Below, piece by piece: positions 11,081-21,890 of a stretch of DNA of 64,000 nucleotides. The position numbers and the translations under genes are program-made. A model generated the notes under the pieces. That model saw nothing but the letters and a program-made list of their open reading frames with translations. It was not told where the DNA came from and searched no databases. The DNA is from Parelaphostrongylus tenuis (Eukaryota > Nematoda > Chromadorea > Rhabditida > Metastrongylidae). How positions within the stretch are numbered: position 1 is the stretch's first letter; each line of letters begins with the position of its first letter. The stretch lies in the NCBI GenBank assembly GCA_019055375.1, contig JAHQIW010000078.1, positions 1 to 64,000 of the forward strand, read 5' to 3'.

Positions 11081-11566
11081 TGAATGTATTTATTTATAAA
11101 CTTTGAATTCTCACGGATGTTGGAGAACTTTTCCCATAACCTAACAAAAAGTGAGATATTGAAGGCTATTTTTTGCTCGATGCGTTTGAAATCGAGATCT
11201 GGTAGATCTTCTATTTCAGTATTAGGGGTGTACAGCTGATTGGATTCTCGACAGCTAGATTTTCCAGGCTCTGCAAAAAACAGTCGCCAAAACGCCAGCG
11301 CTGAGAACTAACCCTGTTATAAAATCCCCAAATTGAAATGTCCACCATAATCGATATTCTAAGTGCCTTACCGATTACGATCCACTTTACTCGACGCGAT
11401 TCTATCAATTTGAAGTCGCACAGCGAAAAGCAACGATGCATCACGGTTATGCTCCGGTTCGCAGTGGCAAATGATCAGGTCTACTGTAAAAAAAAAAAGA
11501 CTTTTAACGAGTGCCAGTAGAGTTGTATGTTGCAACAACACTATGTCGACAATATCCTGTATAAAA

Positions 11567-12487
11567 CTAGAAAATGTGAGAATAACCTGATGAAAGGAAC
11601 ATGTGTGATGAAGCATCTAATGCGTGAGTAAGCTCCTCAAGAATCGGTACTAAAGTATCTTGACGTTTGGTCACGTTTGTAACGGCTTCTTTCCCACCCT
11701 CGGGAACACCCTAAATATAATCTCTGCATAAATGAACCTCAAGTAATCAGAAAACTTTTCACAATCATATATACATGGATGGGAAGCGCCATGGCCAAGC
11801 GACTGTGATGTTAACTGCGGCGCGCGCGGAGCCAAGCTTCACTTACGTTCAAAGTTTTTCCGGCAGTCAACAAGAACGCCCTATGAAACGCCACGGACAG
11901 GCTATCCTAGAGATGGCAAAGAAACATGATCGACTACTGTACTATGCCATTAAAGAAGAAGACGAAAAAACGAATCAAATGCTAAAAGTATTTGGATCCG
12001 CACAATAAAAGTCGTTATGATGGATCGCTCAGAAAAAAATTATGAATACTGAGAGGTATGCGAGATAACTGACACGAGGGGGGGAGTTGAACTAGCATTC
12101 ATCCATACCGAAAACGGCGTGCTACCACTGCAACACCGATGAGACCGCTCTGCTAGTCTCAGATGTATGTTTTACAACATAGTGATGATGTGCTCCAGTC
12201 AGCTAATGAGAGGAGAAACTTCTCTCCGAAGAGGTATTCGCCATAGTTACGGCACAAAGGCAAACCCCATAGGAGGAGGGATATAAAATAAAAACCAAGC
12301 CAAAAGAAGCACACAAATTTCTCCTTGAAAAAATTTTATTACGTACCGATACTCCCTCCTCTGCACGTGCTGCTATTTCTGCTTTGACATTCACGGCCCA
12401 TCGGTCGAGAAAATCCTGCTCTCCAAGCATCATTGAGAGGAACTCATCCGTGATCTCATCCAACTCCTTCTCTGACCAAGCGATCAT
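11567..12487 (-). CDS. Unrecognised 94-residue protein, two exons
   Basis: Exon 12347-12487 follows TTTTCATAG and opens with ATGATCGCTTGG, so the start may be a trans-spliced ATG. It encodes WSEKELDEITDEFLSMMLGE and continues to AEIAARAEEGVS before a strong GTACGT donor. Exon 11567-11710 (acceptor ATATTTAG) continues in phase 0 with GVPEGGKEAVTNV, then LVPILEELTHALDASSHMFL, and ends GYSHIF and a stop. The total is 47 plus 47 residues, acidic and helical, without signal peptide or membrane segment. The intron holds a SINE-2 copy and another tRNA-like repeat. It lies 1.4 kb downstream of the S10 gene on the same strand, so co-transcription is possible. I do not recognise the family. Confidence 0.7.
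11776..12020 (+). repeat. SINE-2 copy (tRNA-Ser/Leu-like head)
   Basis: The tRNA-like head has a GGCCAAGCGACTGTGATG segment in place of box A. The body contains TTTTCCGGCAGTCAA, AACGCC and AGGCTATCCTAGAGAT, and it ends GGATCCGCACAATAAAAG. The same body and tail recur at 14207, 45600, 46960 and, inverted, 18470 and 60115. It lies in an intron of the 94-residue protein gene. Confidence 0.7.
12070..12170 (-). repeat. tRNA-like SINE head
   Basis: The minus strand shows a box A-like region and a box B ending AGTTCAACTCCC. It is a SINE relic; the stems do not pair well enough for a tRNA. Confidence 0.4.
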
Positions 12488-12884
12488 CTATGAAAAGAGC
12501 CACCACATCTTACATAGAACCTGCATAGAGCAAATTTTCTTTCGATACTATTGGCACAAGTGACACATTTGGGCAAAAAAAAAAACAGAAAACAACAAAA
12601 TTTCATTGAAGTTGAGCAAAAACAAACAGCTGTGATACAGCACAAATCAAAAGGGCAGAGCTATCGACAAAACGAACAAGTGCGGTGCTGTATTTGTTAA
12701 GAAGAAGAACAAATTTCAACAACGATGAAAACGTTTATAGAGTAAAAAAAAAACCAAGAAAAGCACTTCAAAGCAATCAAAATTCAGTTGTAATCAGCAG
12801 GATTACCTCATATTTGACTGCTTTGGCACTTGTAAGGTGTTACAGACACATATCCGATAATGATAGGTGATAAGCAAAACTCTG

Positions 12885-12975
12885 GACATCCGACGAAATC
12901 GAACCCTTGTTTCCACCCTTTCCAAGCGCGTGTGCTAACCAGTTGCACTACCGCTCCTGTCCTGCCACACTGTTT
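12885..12975 (-). repeat. SINE-3 copy (tRNA-like)
   Basis: The minus strand reads GGAGCGGTAGTGCAACTGG for box A, followed by GGGTTCGATTTC for box B, matching the family at 13079, 46755 and 58075. Confidence 0.55.
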
Positions 12976-13078
12976 TTGCTATACGACATAATACGTGATA
13001 TGAATTTACCACGTCAAACGCTGACGGTTGTCTGCTGGCAGATCAATACATTGTATCGCATAAAGAGTGGTAGCAGAA

Positions 13079-13165
13079 CAGGGGCCGCGGTGGCCCAATT
13101 TGTTAGCACGCGCTCCGGAAAAGTTGAAATACGGGCTCGGTTTCAGTGTAGGGTTAAAACTATGT
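13079..13165 (+). repeat. SINE-3 copy
   Basis: It has the GGTGGCCCAATTTGTTAGCA head and the CGCGCTCCGGAAAAGTTGAA segment, then a decayed box B and the AAACTATGTATT tail. A second copy lies 270 bp downstream, beyond the SINE-1 copy. Confidence 0.55.
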
Positions 13166-13167
13166 AT

Positions 13168-13432
13168 TAAAAAAAAGCTCTCGGCGTTGATAAATCCCTG
13201 AGGGATGCGCCATGCATTCCACTTCAATTTTCAACTTCGTTTGAGGTGATTGAATGCACATCTGGCCTTTACAATGACTCGCGGTGGCCTCCCGCTGAAA
13301 CGAGTCAGTGTTGCTTATCCTCCCAGACAAGTCTGAGACCTGTCTGGTACCAATTTACCGACCCCGGAGGGATGGATGGCTTGGTGAGCCTTGAGCGCGA
13401 GATCGAACCAGTGACCTCGTGTGCGACGCAGA
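13168..13432 (-). repeat. SINE-1 copy (tRNA-Arg-like head, CTTTATCC tail family)
   Basis: In minus orientation this carries the family body (ACAGACAGGTCTCAGACTTG type), GAATGCATGGCGCATCCCTC and the tail GCCGAGAGCTTTTTTTT. The head is partly replaced at the junction with the SINE-3 copy downstream. Confidence 0.65.
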
Positions 13433-13515
13433 GCGTTGGTAGTGCAACGGTTTAGCACGCGCTCCCCGGAAAGAGTGAGACCTGAGTTCGAAACCCGGCT
13501 GACAAAACTATGTGA
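13433..13515 (+). repeat. SINE-3 copy
   Basis: The head GTTGGTAGTGCAACGG is followed by TTAGCACGCGCTCC and box B AGTTCGAAACCC, the conserved parts of this family. It joins directly onto the 5' end of the inverted SINE-1 copy. Confidence 0.55.
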
Positions 13516-13885
13516 TGTCATTCAGAATTCTCGGATTAAACTTCAGATTAACATTTTTAGTGGCTCTATTTCGATTTGATCAACTTTGCTGACAAAAAAT
13601 CAACAAGTTCGACAATGAAACCTGTAGAGGATTGAGAAACATCAACGTTTTAAATGGCATTGTCAGTGATTTTGTTTCAAAAGTCTATAAGAATCCCCTA
13701 CTTCCTGATTCTCATTGAAGAGTAATTTCGAAACCTTTTTTAACCTCTTATACACTCTCTGATACTGCCATCGGGTGACTGCCTCTGTCAAATGAATCAG
13801 AAAAAAAGGTATATACGGATAGATATAATTAGAAAAAAAGTACAAATGAAAACTCTAGCTTATAAAGACGTCCGATCGAGAACTG

Positions 13886-16564
13886 TCAGGACATGTTCTC
13901 CGTAGGGTTGATAGTTGGTGGAAGTGGTTGCATCTCGACGTAACCCACACGCATACCCACGCCTTCAGGAATATTTCTCTGTATGTACTCCAAAAAGGAG
14001 CTCGCTGTACTTCCCGTGAGATTACGAACCTGAGAGAAGACTTCTAATTTTGACAAGCCACAGAAACTATTCTAAAAAATAGTGAGTTTCAAAAGTCCAG
14101 CTATTCATTCAACCAGGTTAAGCATTTCTTAGGCCAGACTTAGCGATGCGAGGAAACATTCGCAGCCTGTTTTTAACTACGCCTGAGAAGAAGATGGAAA
14201 AGATGTTAGGAGAGGCCATGGCCCAGTGGTTGATATCTCGGCGCGGCGTTGTGCACTGCTTATCTCAATTCCCAACACTCTCCGGTAGTCAACATTGAGT
14301 ACTCTATGAAATGCCACAGCCAGGCTATCCACGAGATTGCAAGAAGACGTGCCAAACAGTATTCTAAGACACCTGAGAAGAAGAGAAGAACGATCTGATA
14401 GCTTGAAGTAGTGGAATCCGCACAACAAAAAGAAAACTGTGGGGCGAATCAACTAAAAAGAAAGGTATCGAATTCTGATACAGAAGATCAACAAACCTCA
14501 AATACGGTGATATGCGTCCGAGTTTCGTAGTGTAATTTATACTTTTTATGGACGAATTTCGATCGAAGAGCTGGTTGAATCCATCGTACATAGGGAAACA
14601 CTTTGAAACGGCCACGTGTCAGATTCAGGTGATTGCAGACACTGTAAAAGTCACTGAGTACGACAAGAAAAATGAAAAAATAATAAAGGAATGGGCACTG
14701 AGATAACAAAATAGAAACAGATTGAAAGAAGACAAAAAGCAAGGAGCACTAAGATAACATCTCAAGCCCATATCAAAACATAACGTTCATGTAGACACGA
14801 TGAACAAGGAACTTCGAAGCGAGGAGGGAGTTGAAGCCTCGTTTTGCCCATACCATGGGCGAAAAGTAAAAAGGGTGGTGGCGTAGAGATTGTTTGGATG
14901 GTGAAGTGGTATCATGCGCCCCCTTAATGGGATAAACGCTGGTTCAACTCCCTCCTAGTGTCGACAGCTTTTCACATCACTCAGCACGTTGAACACATGA
15001 CTATGATATCATAAAACTTCTACAAGAGCAGTAAAATGAAAAACTCCTGAAGATCTTGTAAGTAAGAACTTATCTCAAGAAACTTCGTGTAAGACTTCAA
15101 CACTTCTGGATCATGACCGCGATACTCCAACTCGATTGAACTGAAATATGCTTAAAAAAGACTGGCTTTCATCGGATTCACTTCTATTCACCATAGAATG
15201 ATATTTTGAATGATATAGAAAGTCTCAGTAACTTGTTGTCACAAATGATTCCAATCATATTGAGCTCCATTTTTCCTTAATAATCCAAAACGCTGAGGAA
15301 ACACGGGATCGACTATCTTGAAACTTCGCTAAAAAATGAAGAAAATCTGACAGAACGTTTGAAGCCTTTCAGAGGTCTGGTAGAGGTATCTCTAGTGCGA
15401 TTCGTACGTTTGGGCATGTTATCGCACGCCTCATCAGTATCATATGCCTTTCGGTTCACCCCTGAAACTTATGGTCAACGGCGGCGAAGACGTATCTCTT
15501 CGTAAGAAAAAATCACTTGATATGGCATTCGTTCAGAGTAATTGTCTTTTGCATGGCTTATGGCTGTTCGGGAGCATATTGCAGTGATACATTTCAATCG
15601 ATTATCTTGAAACCTCGTTAAAAATTCAATATAATGTAACAAACGTAAGCTATGCAATCGACAATCAATCACTCTGAAAGATCGCCACATTGAGTGATCT
15701 TTTCACTTGACGCAGAGTGATACATCCTTGGCGCCGAGTATAAATAGTAGCAGAGGTGAGCCGTAATACATGTGGTACTCATGAATCCGAGAATAAGCAG
15801 AAACGTACGTATACCACTAAAGACGTCTTTATGAGTCTGGAAGGCGCTAGAACATTCAATCAGAATCCATAAGCTAGGATAGCTTCGATTACAGTGTGTT
15901 TCACCACTGCGTAGCAAGTCAAGACCGCCAGCCAGCGCTAGTGATACGATGCTAACGAAAGGTTTACTGGCTAACTACCTACCTAAACAATTTGTCAGGC
16001 ATTGGTGCTTCTGATGGAGTTGCCATGACCGAAGGCATCGTACGCGGAACAGATCGTATCTAAACAGGAAGGTCAAAATTTGAATTATTTATCTTGACCA
16101 TCGTTTAGTTTTGTAGTGATGTAGTTATAGATTCAACAGTATTGTGTGATATATAAAATACTCAAAACGCAGGCAGGATTGAACCCATGTCTCTCCCCGG
16201 CGAGGGCGGGCCGATTACCACTACACCACCCAGGCTACAGCTTTAACTACCACTCTTTGACTTATTATTTACTATTTGCTATTAACTGAATTATAGCGCA
16301 TGTGGCGCAGTGATTGGAGATGCTTTGTGTCGCGCATAAGGTTGATGGTTCGATCTCGTGTTCCTGGCTCAACAAGCCGTCCATCCCTCCGGGGTCGGTA
16401 AACTGAACCACTGTTGTCATTACTCAAAGAAAAAGCTTCTTTTCCGAAAGAATGAAAACTCGACAAAAATCCAACGAAACGTTTCCACTTACCGTTCGCG
16501 ATGACGTCAGCGTCAGATTACGTACAGCATTCTGAATCCCGCCAAAAATAGATGATGTATGCAT
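13886..16564 (-). CDS. mrps-10: Mitochondrial ribosomal protein S10 (uS10m), five exons
   Basis: Exons on the minus strand are 16493-16564, 15983-16059, about 15074-15140, 14497-14641 and 13886-14029. The first encodes MHTSSIFGGIQNAVRNLTLT, an amphipathic presequence fitting mitochondrial import. Exon 3 gives IELEYRGHDPEVLKSYTKFL, exon 4 ends KKYKLHYETRTHITVFE, and exon 5 begins VRNLTGSTASSFLEYIQRNI followed by PEGVGMRV. This matches animal uS10m, whose signature is LTGSTA then LEYIQRNLPEGVAM. The protein is a small-subunit mitoribosome component; total length is about 168 residues. The exon 3 to 4 junction has no GT donor in the needed phase: GAG is followed by ATAAGT. Introns contain SINE and other repeat sequence. 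Confidence 0.88.
14207..14425 (+). repeat. SINE-2 copy
   Basis: The head GAGGCCATGGCCCAGTGG is followed by the CGGCGCGGCGTTGTGC segment, TCTCCGGTAGTCAAC, AGGCTATCCACGAGATTGCA and the tail GGAATCCGCACAACAAAAAG. It lies in an intron of the S10 gene, opposite to its direction. Confidence 0.7.
14815..14975. repeat. Pair of opposed tRNA-like heads
   Basis: A minus-strand box B-like AGTTGAAGCCTCG near 14831 and a plus-strand box B-like GGTTCAACTCCCTCC near 14941 face each other across about 100 bp. A comparable opposed pair is found at 42690-42800. Confidence 0.4.
15590..15790 (+). repeat. Dispersed repeat shared with 37190-37360
   Basis: The segment with GCAATCGACAATCAATCACT, then a GATCGCCACATTGAGTGATC block and GGCGCCGAGTATAAATAG, recurs at 37190-37360 in the same orientation. 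It encodes no recognisable protein and no ends are visible. Confidence 0.5.
16150..16240 (-). repeat. tRNA-like sequence, probably SINE-derived
   Basis: The minus strand reads GGGTGGTGTAGTGGTAATC (box A-like) and GGGTTCAATCC (box B-like). The T stem and acceptor do not pair properly, so I do not call a functional tRNA. Confidence 0.4.
16297..16405 (+). repeat. SINE-1 head fragment
   Basis: Box A GCATGTGGCGCAGTGATTGG and box B TGGTTCGATCTC are followed by the family's CAACAAGCCGTCCATCCC. It is truncated after about 110 bp, within intron 1 of the S10 gene. Confidence 0.6.
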
Positions 16565-16861
16565 CTACAAATTCATGGACTATCTAGTGAAAAAAATGAG
16601 ATTCGTTGCAATAAAATAGAATAAATAGTAGTAACGAACATAGACAGAACAAACCGAGATGAGATAACAAACAAACAAAGAGAATAAACAGGTAAAAGAG
16701 AAATTGATACTGAACAGAAAGAGGGGTAAACAATAATAATAGTAATAATAAGACAAGATGAAAGAAACCAATAAAAATGATTTTACCGAAACGAAATAAT
16801 TTGATAAAGACAAATATATAACTTGAAAATACTGAAAAAAAAGTAGCGAAATAAAAGGATA

Positions 16862-17107
16862 AAAAAGGATAAAGCTCTGGCGATGATCAATCCCTGCGGA
16901 AGCGTACATAACCCTTACATTTACTCGCTGTGGCCTAACGCTGTATCGTAGTCAGTGCTGCCTATGCTCCCAGACAAGTCTGAGACCAGTCTGGCACCGA
17001 TTTACCGACCCGGAGGGATGGACGGCTTGAGCCATGAACGCGAGATTGAACCATCGACCTTATGCGCGACGCAAGGCACCTATAACCACTGCGCCACATG
17101 CGCTACA
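16862..17107 (-). repeat. SINE-1 copy
   Basis: Read on the minus strand, it starts GCGCATGTGGCGCAGTGG, has box B GGTTCAATCTCGCG and the CAGACTTGTCTGGGAGCATA body, and ends CAGAGCTTTATCCTTTT. It lies just upstream of the S10 gene. Confidence 0.7.
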
Positions 17108-17311
17108 AATCAGTTAATAGCAAATAGTAAATAATAAGTGAATGGTAAACGTACAAATAAATAAGAACAATAAATAGAACTGAGAAATATCGGGACGGAC
17201 CTCGACAGCACTCCCCCGAGGCACTCAATTGTATGCCAGTGAGCCATCGAAAAAAGGGATCGTTTACACTTCAAAAAAAAAGCCTGAGAGATTGAAATTC
17301 TTATCATTTAA

Positions 17312-17420
17312 CCGCCTGTAGCGGTGGTATGATGTTACAAATGATGTGAGAGGTGAGTGAGGTGCGGGTTCTAGTCCCGTCTGACGCCAAAGCTTTGCAC
17401 ATCACTCTACATCGATGGGT
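17312..17420 (+). repeat. SINE-3 copy
   Basis: Head GCCTGTAGCGGTGGTATG, then GTGAGGTGCGGGTTCTAGTC for box B, then the family tail GACGCCAAAGCTTTGCACAT. Confidence 0.6.
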
Positions 17421-17439
17421 AATATATTTATGACACCTG

Positions 17440-18470
17440 AGAGAATATTTTATGCCCCATACGAGGTTGGTGAGTCCGTAGCTTAGAGACGTTTAAGCGG
17501 CGTTGACCGCCTCGTCAGAGACACATATCGATCATATCAATCTCGGAAAGGCTGATATAAAACTCTCAAGCTAGACTGAGTTTGAACACTGGTGGAGAAC
17601 TGTGGTCCCAGCAATTTTTTGAACCTAAGCCTAAGTGTTCTAGCGTAATTTCTCATTCACAAACATCACTCAAGATAGTACTCCACGAATTGATGGGACC
17701 AGAGCTCCCCGCAAGGGCCAGAACTTCCTAGCGGGTTTGGAAAAGTTCGATCGAAAGGGAAAAAGAAGCGACCGCTTTCGATACCGGCTAAGAAAGAATG
17801 CGCTGTGAACTGGGAATTATCGCGCGCGCTTTCATAAAACCCGCGCTCATTCAAAAAAGGCGCGCGCACGAATTGGCGGTAGGTCAACCTCTACGATCAT
17901 CGTGGTCGTGGTAAGTACTGAGATCACTTCGTACCGTCCAAACCCGGTCACCAAAAACACTTGACTATGCTGACGACAAGACAATCGGAAAGTTAGAGAT
18001 TTGGACAACAAGTTTTCTTACGAGCTTTTCCTTGTATTCTCATTCCGGGCGACGATCGCGAGATAAGGAGACGAGTGGAAGAACGTGCTGGGCTCTGCAC
18101 AACTCGTGAAGACCGGCCGTCCAAGTATCCACGAAGGTAAGTTCTTATTTCACGACCAGAATTAGCTCAACCCGAAACCAGGCTGAGTGACGGTGGTCCG
18201 TACCCCCCCCCCCCCCCCCCCTCTCGCAATAAATCAACTCTATTGTGTTTATTCGAAATTCCAGAAAAAATCCCTGTAACTTTATTGATTGATTGGGAAA
18301 CGTTCCAATGTCTCTGCCTTCTCCAGAGCCGCGAATATTGATTTTACTCCACTATTATTTATTCTTTATTTATTTTATCAACCCGTATTACAGCTTTTTT
18401 TCTACTGTGCGCATCCCAGTACTTTTAGCATTCAGTTCGTATCGATTTGTCGTCTTTTTCATAAATGTCG
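17440..18470. other. Gene-free stretch with a 19-base C tract
   Basis: No exon is supported. GC-rich sequence at 17815-17880 includes several GCGCGC runs. A tract of 19 cytosines occupies 18203-18221. A GTAAGT-like site follows CACGAAG at about 18138; it could be a donor of a non-coding first exon, but nothing confirms this. Confidence 0.35.
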
Positions 18471-18474
18471 TAGA

Positions 18475-18625
18475 AAGCTGGTTGGGCGAGTCTCCTAGCA
18501 ATCTCGAGGATAGCCTGGCCATGGCGTTCCACAGGGTTCGCTGTTGGCTGCCGGGAGTATGAGGGTGGAGATTGGCTCCACCAGCGCCGCGGCGAGCACC
18601 GCAACCCTTCGGCCATGGCTCTCAT
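18475..18625 (-). repeat. SINE-2 copy
   Basis: In minus orientation it shows GCCATGGCCGAAGGGTTGCG, a head decayed with extra GC, then the CCGGCAGCCAACAGCGAACC body and AGGCTATCCTCGAGATTGCT. The tail is truncated. Confidence 0.6.
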
Positions 18626-18799
18626 ATATATAATAGTTTTTTTTTATCAACTTTGTGCTATTGGCCTAATCGATAATGCCAAATTCAAAGGATAGTCGCA
18701 ATTCAAGTTGTTAAAATCCGCCGACTTCATCGATTGATTTGAGAAAAAATCGTGCTTACACTGTAGATTTTACTCAACTGGTAAACAACTGTAACGGAT

Positions 18800-19402
18800 A
18801 GCTGATGATCTTGACACCTAGTTAACATTATCGATAGATGAGTAGAAGAAGATAAAGGAAACGAGCAAGCAATGAGATCGTAAGGAGGAATCAAGTGCCA
18901 TTGTGGGCGTGATTCTCCACCGTCGCCATCTTCTTTGACCGCTGAGGAACCATGTCGTCGACAGGTGTCCACCATCGGCAATGTCCCGGGTACATCGCGA
19001 TCTCGGGCCGGTAAACACGCCAATTACGTCGCTATAGCCCTTGTTCCGCTAAACAACTGTTATCTCCTTTGCGCCGCGCATGTACATATTATAGATAATA
19101 CAACACTATCTTAAATTTATCGAGTAAGCATAACATTGTATCCTGTGGACACTGCGTCGAATATCGGAAGCCTACGTAATTGGCGTGATTCTCGGCCCGA
19201 GATCGCGATGTACCCGGGACATTGCCGATGGCGGACACCTGTCGACGACATGGTTGCTCAGCGATCAAGGAAGATGGAGATGGTGGAGAATCACGCCCAC
19301 AATGGCACTTGATTCGTGGTTACGATCTCACTGCTTGCTCGTTCTCTTTATCTCCTTCCACTCATCTGTCGATGATATTAACTAGATTTCAAGACATCAG
19401 CT
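18800..19402. mobile_element. 600-bp near-palindrome (fold-back element)
   Basis: The arms 18800-19029 and 19174-19402 are inverted copies of one another, with scattered mismatches and small indels, around a 144-bp spacer. Both contain GTGCCATTGTGGGCGTGATT and the sequence around GACATTGCCGATGG. The outer ends read AGCTGATG and CATCAGCT. No target duplication is evident and no transposase motif is encoded. It lies 0.3 kb downstream of MED31 and would form a long hairpin if transcribed. Confidence 0.8.
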
Positions 19403-19715
19403 TTCAATTATCCCTTCCTATCATGTATCTCTAATCAGTCACTCATTTTCGACGTCGTCACTCACTTTTCCTTGCCATCAACTTTATCGTTCCCTTTTAT
19501 GATTAAGTTCGTATCGTTAATGCTCATGATGGTTGTTGTACATATGTGTGTACATATTTTGATGTATTTAGGTTGTTCGCTATAAGGATAAATCCTATTC
19601 CAAAAATCCGCGTGGCAGGTCAAATCAAGACGAGACTCTCTCGCAAAGTGTACAAGCAACAACTCAACTATCACTGAAACCTATTGTGGATCAGCCATAC
19701 GCGCAGCGGTTTTTT

Positions 19716-20146
19716 CTATTCAAGTTCATCATCGGTGTCATTTTGGGGTTTTCCTTCACCATTCTCTGCTGCGTCAGGATTGATAAGTAACCATTGTCGC
19801 TTCACTAAGTAGTCTAGCCACTGCAAAACTTGTTGATCCTCTATAAACTTGGCATTCGCCCCTGACGATAATGCTTCACGAAAATTGTGGCCTGGAGACA
19901 TTCCAGAATGTGTAAGCACTGGAGATACTTTAGGGTTCTAGCATATTCTGGCTGTTTCCAGTATAACAAATACTTGAGATAGTTGATGAAGTGTTGCTCC
20001 TTGAGGAATCCACGTTGCGCTAAGAAGTTGACATAATGTGGGTTAGCCAACGCTTGTACGAACTCGCATTCGATTTCGAAACGTCGTCGTTGCTCCTCAG
20101 GTGGTTTTAACTGTGCCGTTGAGAGTTGAATCTTGTAATCCATCAT
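19716..20146 (-). CDS. mdt-31: Mediator complex subunit 31, with an apparent frameshift
   Basis: Starting at ATGATGGATTAC just inside TTTCAG (20163-20158), the minus strand encodes RRFEIECEFVQALANPHYVN, then FLAQRGFLKEQHFINYLKYL and LYWKQPEYARTLKYLQCLHI. These are the diagnostic blocks of MED31 (Soh1), an RNA polymerase II coactivator subunit of about 130 residues. Near 19884-19891 the frame changes by one base: the conserved continuation FREALSSGANAKFIEDQQVL lies in another frame and runs to an acidic tail, DDELE, and a stop at 19716. No intron fits there. Either one base is missing from this assembly or the allele is broken. The acceptor-like TTTCAG before the ATG fits trans-splicing and argues against a processed pseudogene. 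Confidence 0.85.
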
Positions 20147-20291
20147 GACCCATATCACTGAAACTAATATATCATATACATCCTCTGTTTACTGAGCCAA
20201 TAGAAAGAAATTGATAAGAATAAGACTTATTCGGCCAACGTCTCGACCTCTTAGCCCCTCTAGACAGCCGTAACAATCAATTTTACATTAA

Positions 20292-20830
20292 CCCTTACAG
20301 GGCGACGTGTACCAGCTGAGGTACACAATTGTTTGGAGTCCTTTATCACTGGATAGATCTTTTCTTTCACATGTTTAGTAAGCATTTAAAAGCTTAAATC
20401 TCTGCGATTTTAACAATATGTTTGAGTAATAAAAAAGCCGTTTTATTACGTTGTAGAAGCGGAAACAAAATTATGTTTTACACTCAGTTTGCTTTGGGTT
20501 CGGTTGGGGCTGCTGTGTGGCTTTTGTTAAAGTCTAAATAGTCAATCGATGGCCCAAATCTTGAGGATTTCGATCTCTGCAGTTGGTTTTCAAAAGGTTA
20601 TCATAGAACGATGTAAGAACGAAGGGCGACAACGTTTCACACTCAGAGTTTTTATCGTACAGAAAAGTTATATATGCACGAAAAACATATGAATATGTAA
20701 AGGAAATCATGGAGTATCTTAGTAACATAAAACCTAGAGATCTTCTTTCCACATAGAGGAAGAACCCCAATTGAATAAGTCAATATACACTATATACACT
20801 GCCTGCTCATCAACGCTGGTCCTCAAAGGG
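20292..20830. mobile_element. TTAA MITE, intact (empty-site paralogue)
   Basis: It is flanked by TTAA at 20288-20291 and 20831-20834. Ends are CCCTTACAGGGCGACG and, reverse-complemented, CCCTTTGAGGACCAGCG. A GTACCAGCTGAGGTAC near-palindrome lies close to the left end. It aligns with the MITE at 9787-10798 but lacks the hammerhead insert. It is non-coding and piggyBac-like in target choice and ends. Confidence 0.78.
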
Positions 20831-20839
20831 TTAAACTTA

Positions 20840-21885
20840 TGGTATATAGTGAATGTGTGCTTCACCCTAGTAGTTGTCCGCTTATCAGTTGACCCCTGAC
20901 GACTTCGGCTATGTTGTCGAATTTCGGCAAATTCATTGAAAAATTCTTACTGTTTCAAATTTTATTTAAAGTCTACAAATGTTATTCGTTGATTCGCTAA
21001 ATGCAGAATTCTAATTTTCACGCATCCTTATGGATTACCTCTAATCTCAGTGCTCTAGTTTGATATCAAAAGCGAGTCCATCTATATGGAGATTGCTCAA
21101 CTTTCCATTAATCGATTCTGGTTGATATTGATTGTCTGATAAGAATGCTTCGCAATTGCTCGGTCGTCTGATACTTTGTAACGACCTCAAACGCATTTTG
21201 ATGTTTCTTCAGAGATTTCTCAGCTTACACGAGGCTTATTCGGCTAGCGTTTCGCTGCGAGTCCATAAACCCCAAAAGTCTCGTCGATCGACGGTGTGAA
21301 AACGAGGACGTCAAGGCGTTATCCGCGGGAATTTGTCACCAACACCTCGTGTGACAGAGCAATATTCAGAAAATACATTGCTTGTTTTCTAAGATTACTT
21401 AGTAGTCAATTTCTAAGGTATTTTGATGCGCTCTTAAGTTGAGTAGATGAAATACTAGTTTGTAAAAAAAGTTCTGTCGTATTTTCAAAATACGGAATGA
21501 GACATTGGTAACGAAGTGAGCCATATATGACTCATGCGCTGTCGGACGAATTAGGTTACGTGATTCATATTTGAAACCTTTTTTGTCTTTAATAAAGACT
21601 TGTAGAGCTTATTCTGCTGTACTTCTACTAGTCACTGATATTAGTTTAGCCGAAAGAGCCACTGTGTAGCGCATTGACAATGAGCAACTCTATACCGAAC
21701 TGAGAGAGACAGAGCGGAAAAATAAGGATACAGAAAATAGAAAATTTCCAAGAAACCTTATTTTGGAAAAAATGTGGTGAATAGCTAGTTATGAGTTAAT
21801 CAACCCATGGTTTGAGTGGTGATTGAGTGTTATTTCAATTCCAGTCGATATGATGATTTAGAGTTATTTATGGGATGCGAGTTGC
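20840..21885. other. No recognisable gene or repeat
   Basis: No exon with paired splice sites and no conserved open frame could be supported on either strand. Confidence 0.4.
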
Positions 21886-21890
21886 AATGC

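Noticed and set aside
13079..13515. A CRISPR-like alternation of repeats
   Set aside because: These are three SINE copies side by side; no short regular direct repeats and a eukaryotic context.
16150..16240. Possible tRNA gene on the minus strand
   Set aside because: Box A and box B are present but acceptor and T stems do not pair; more likely SINE-derived.
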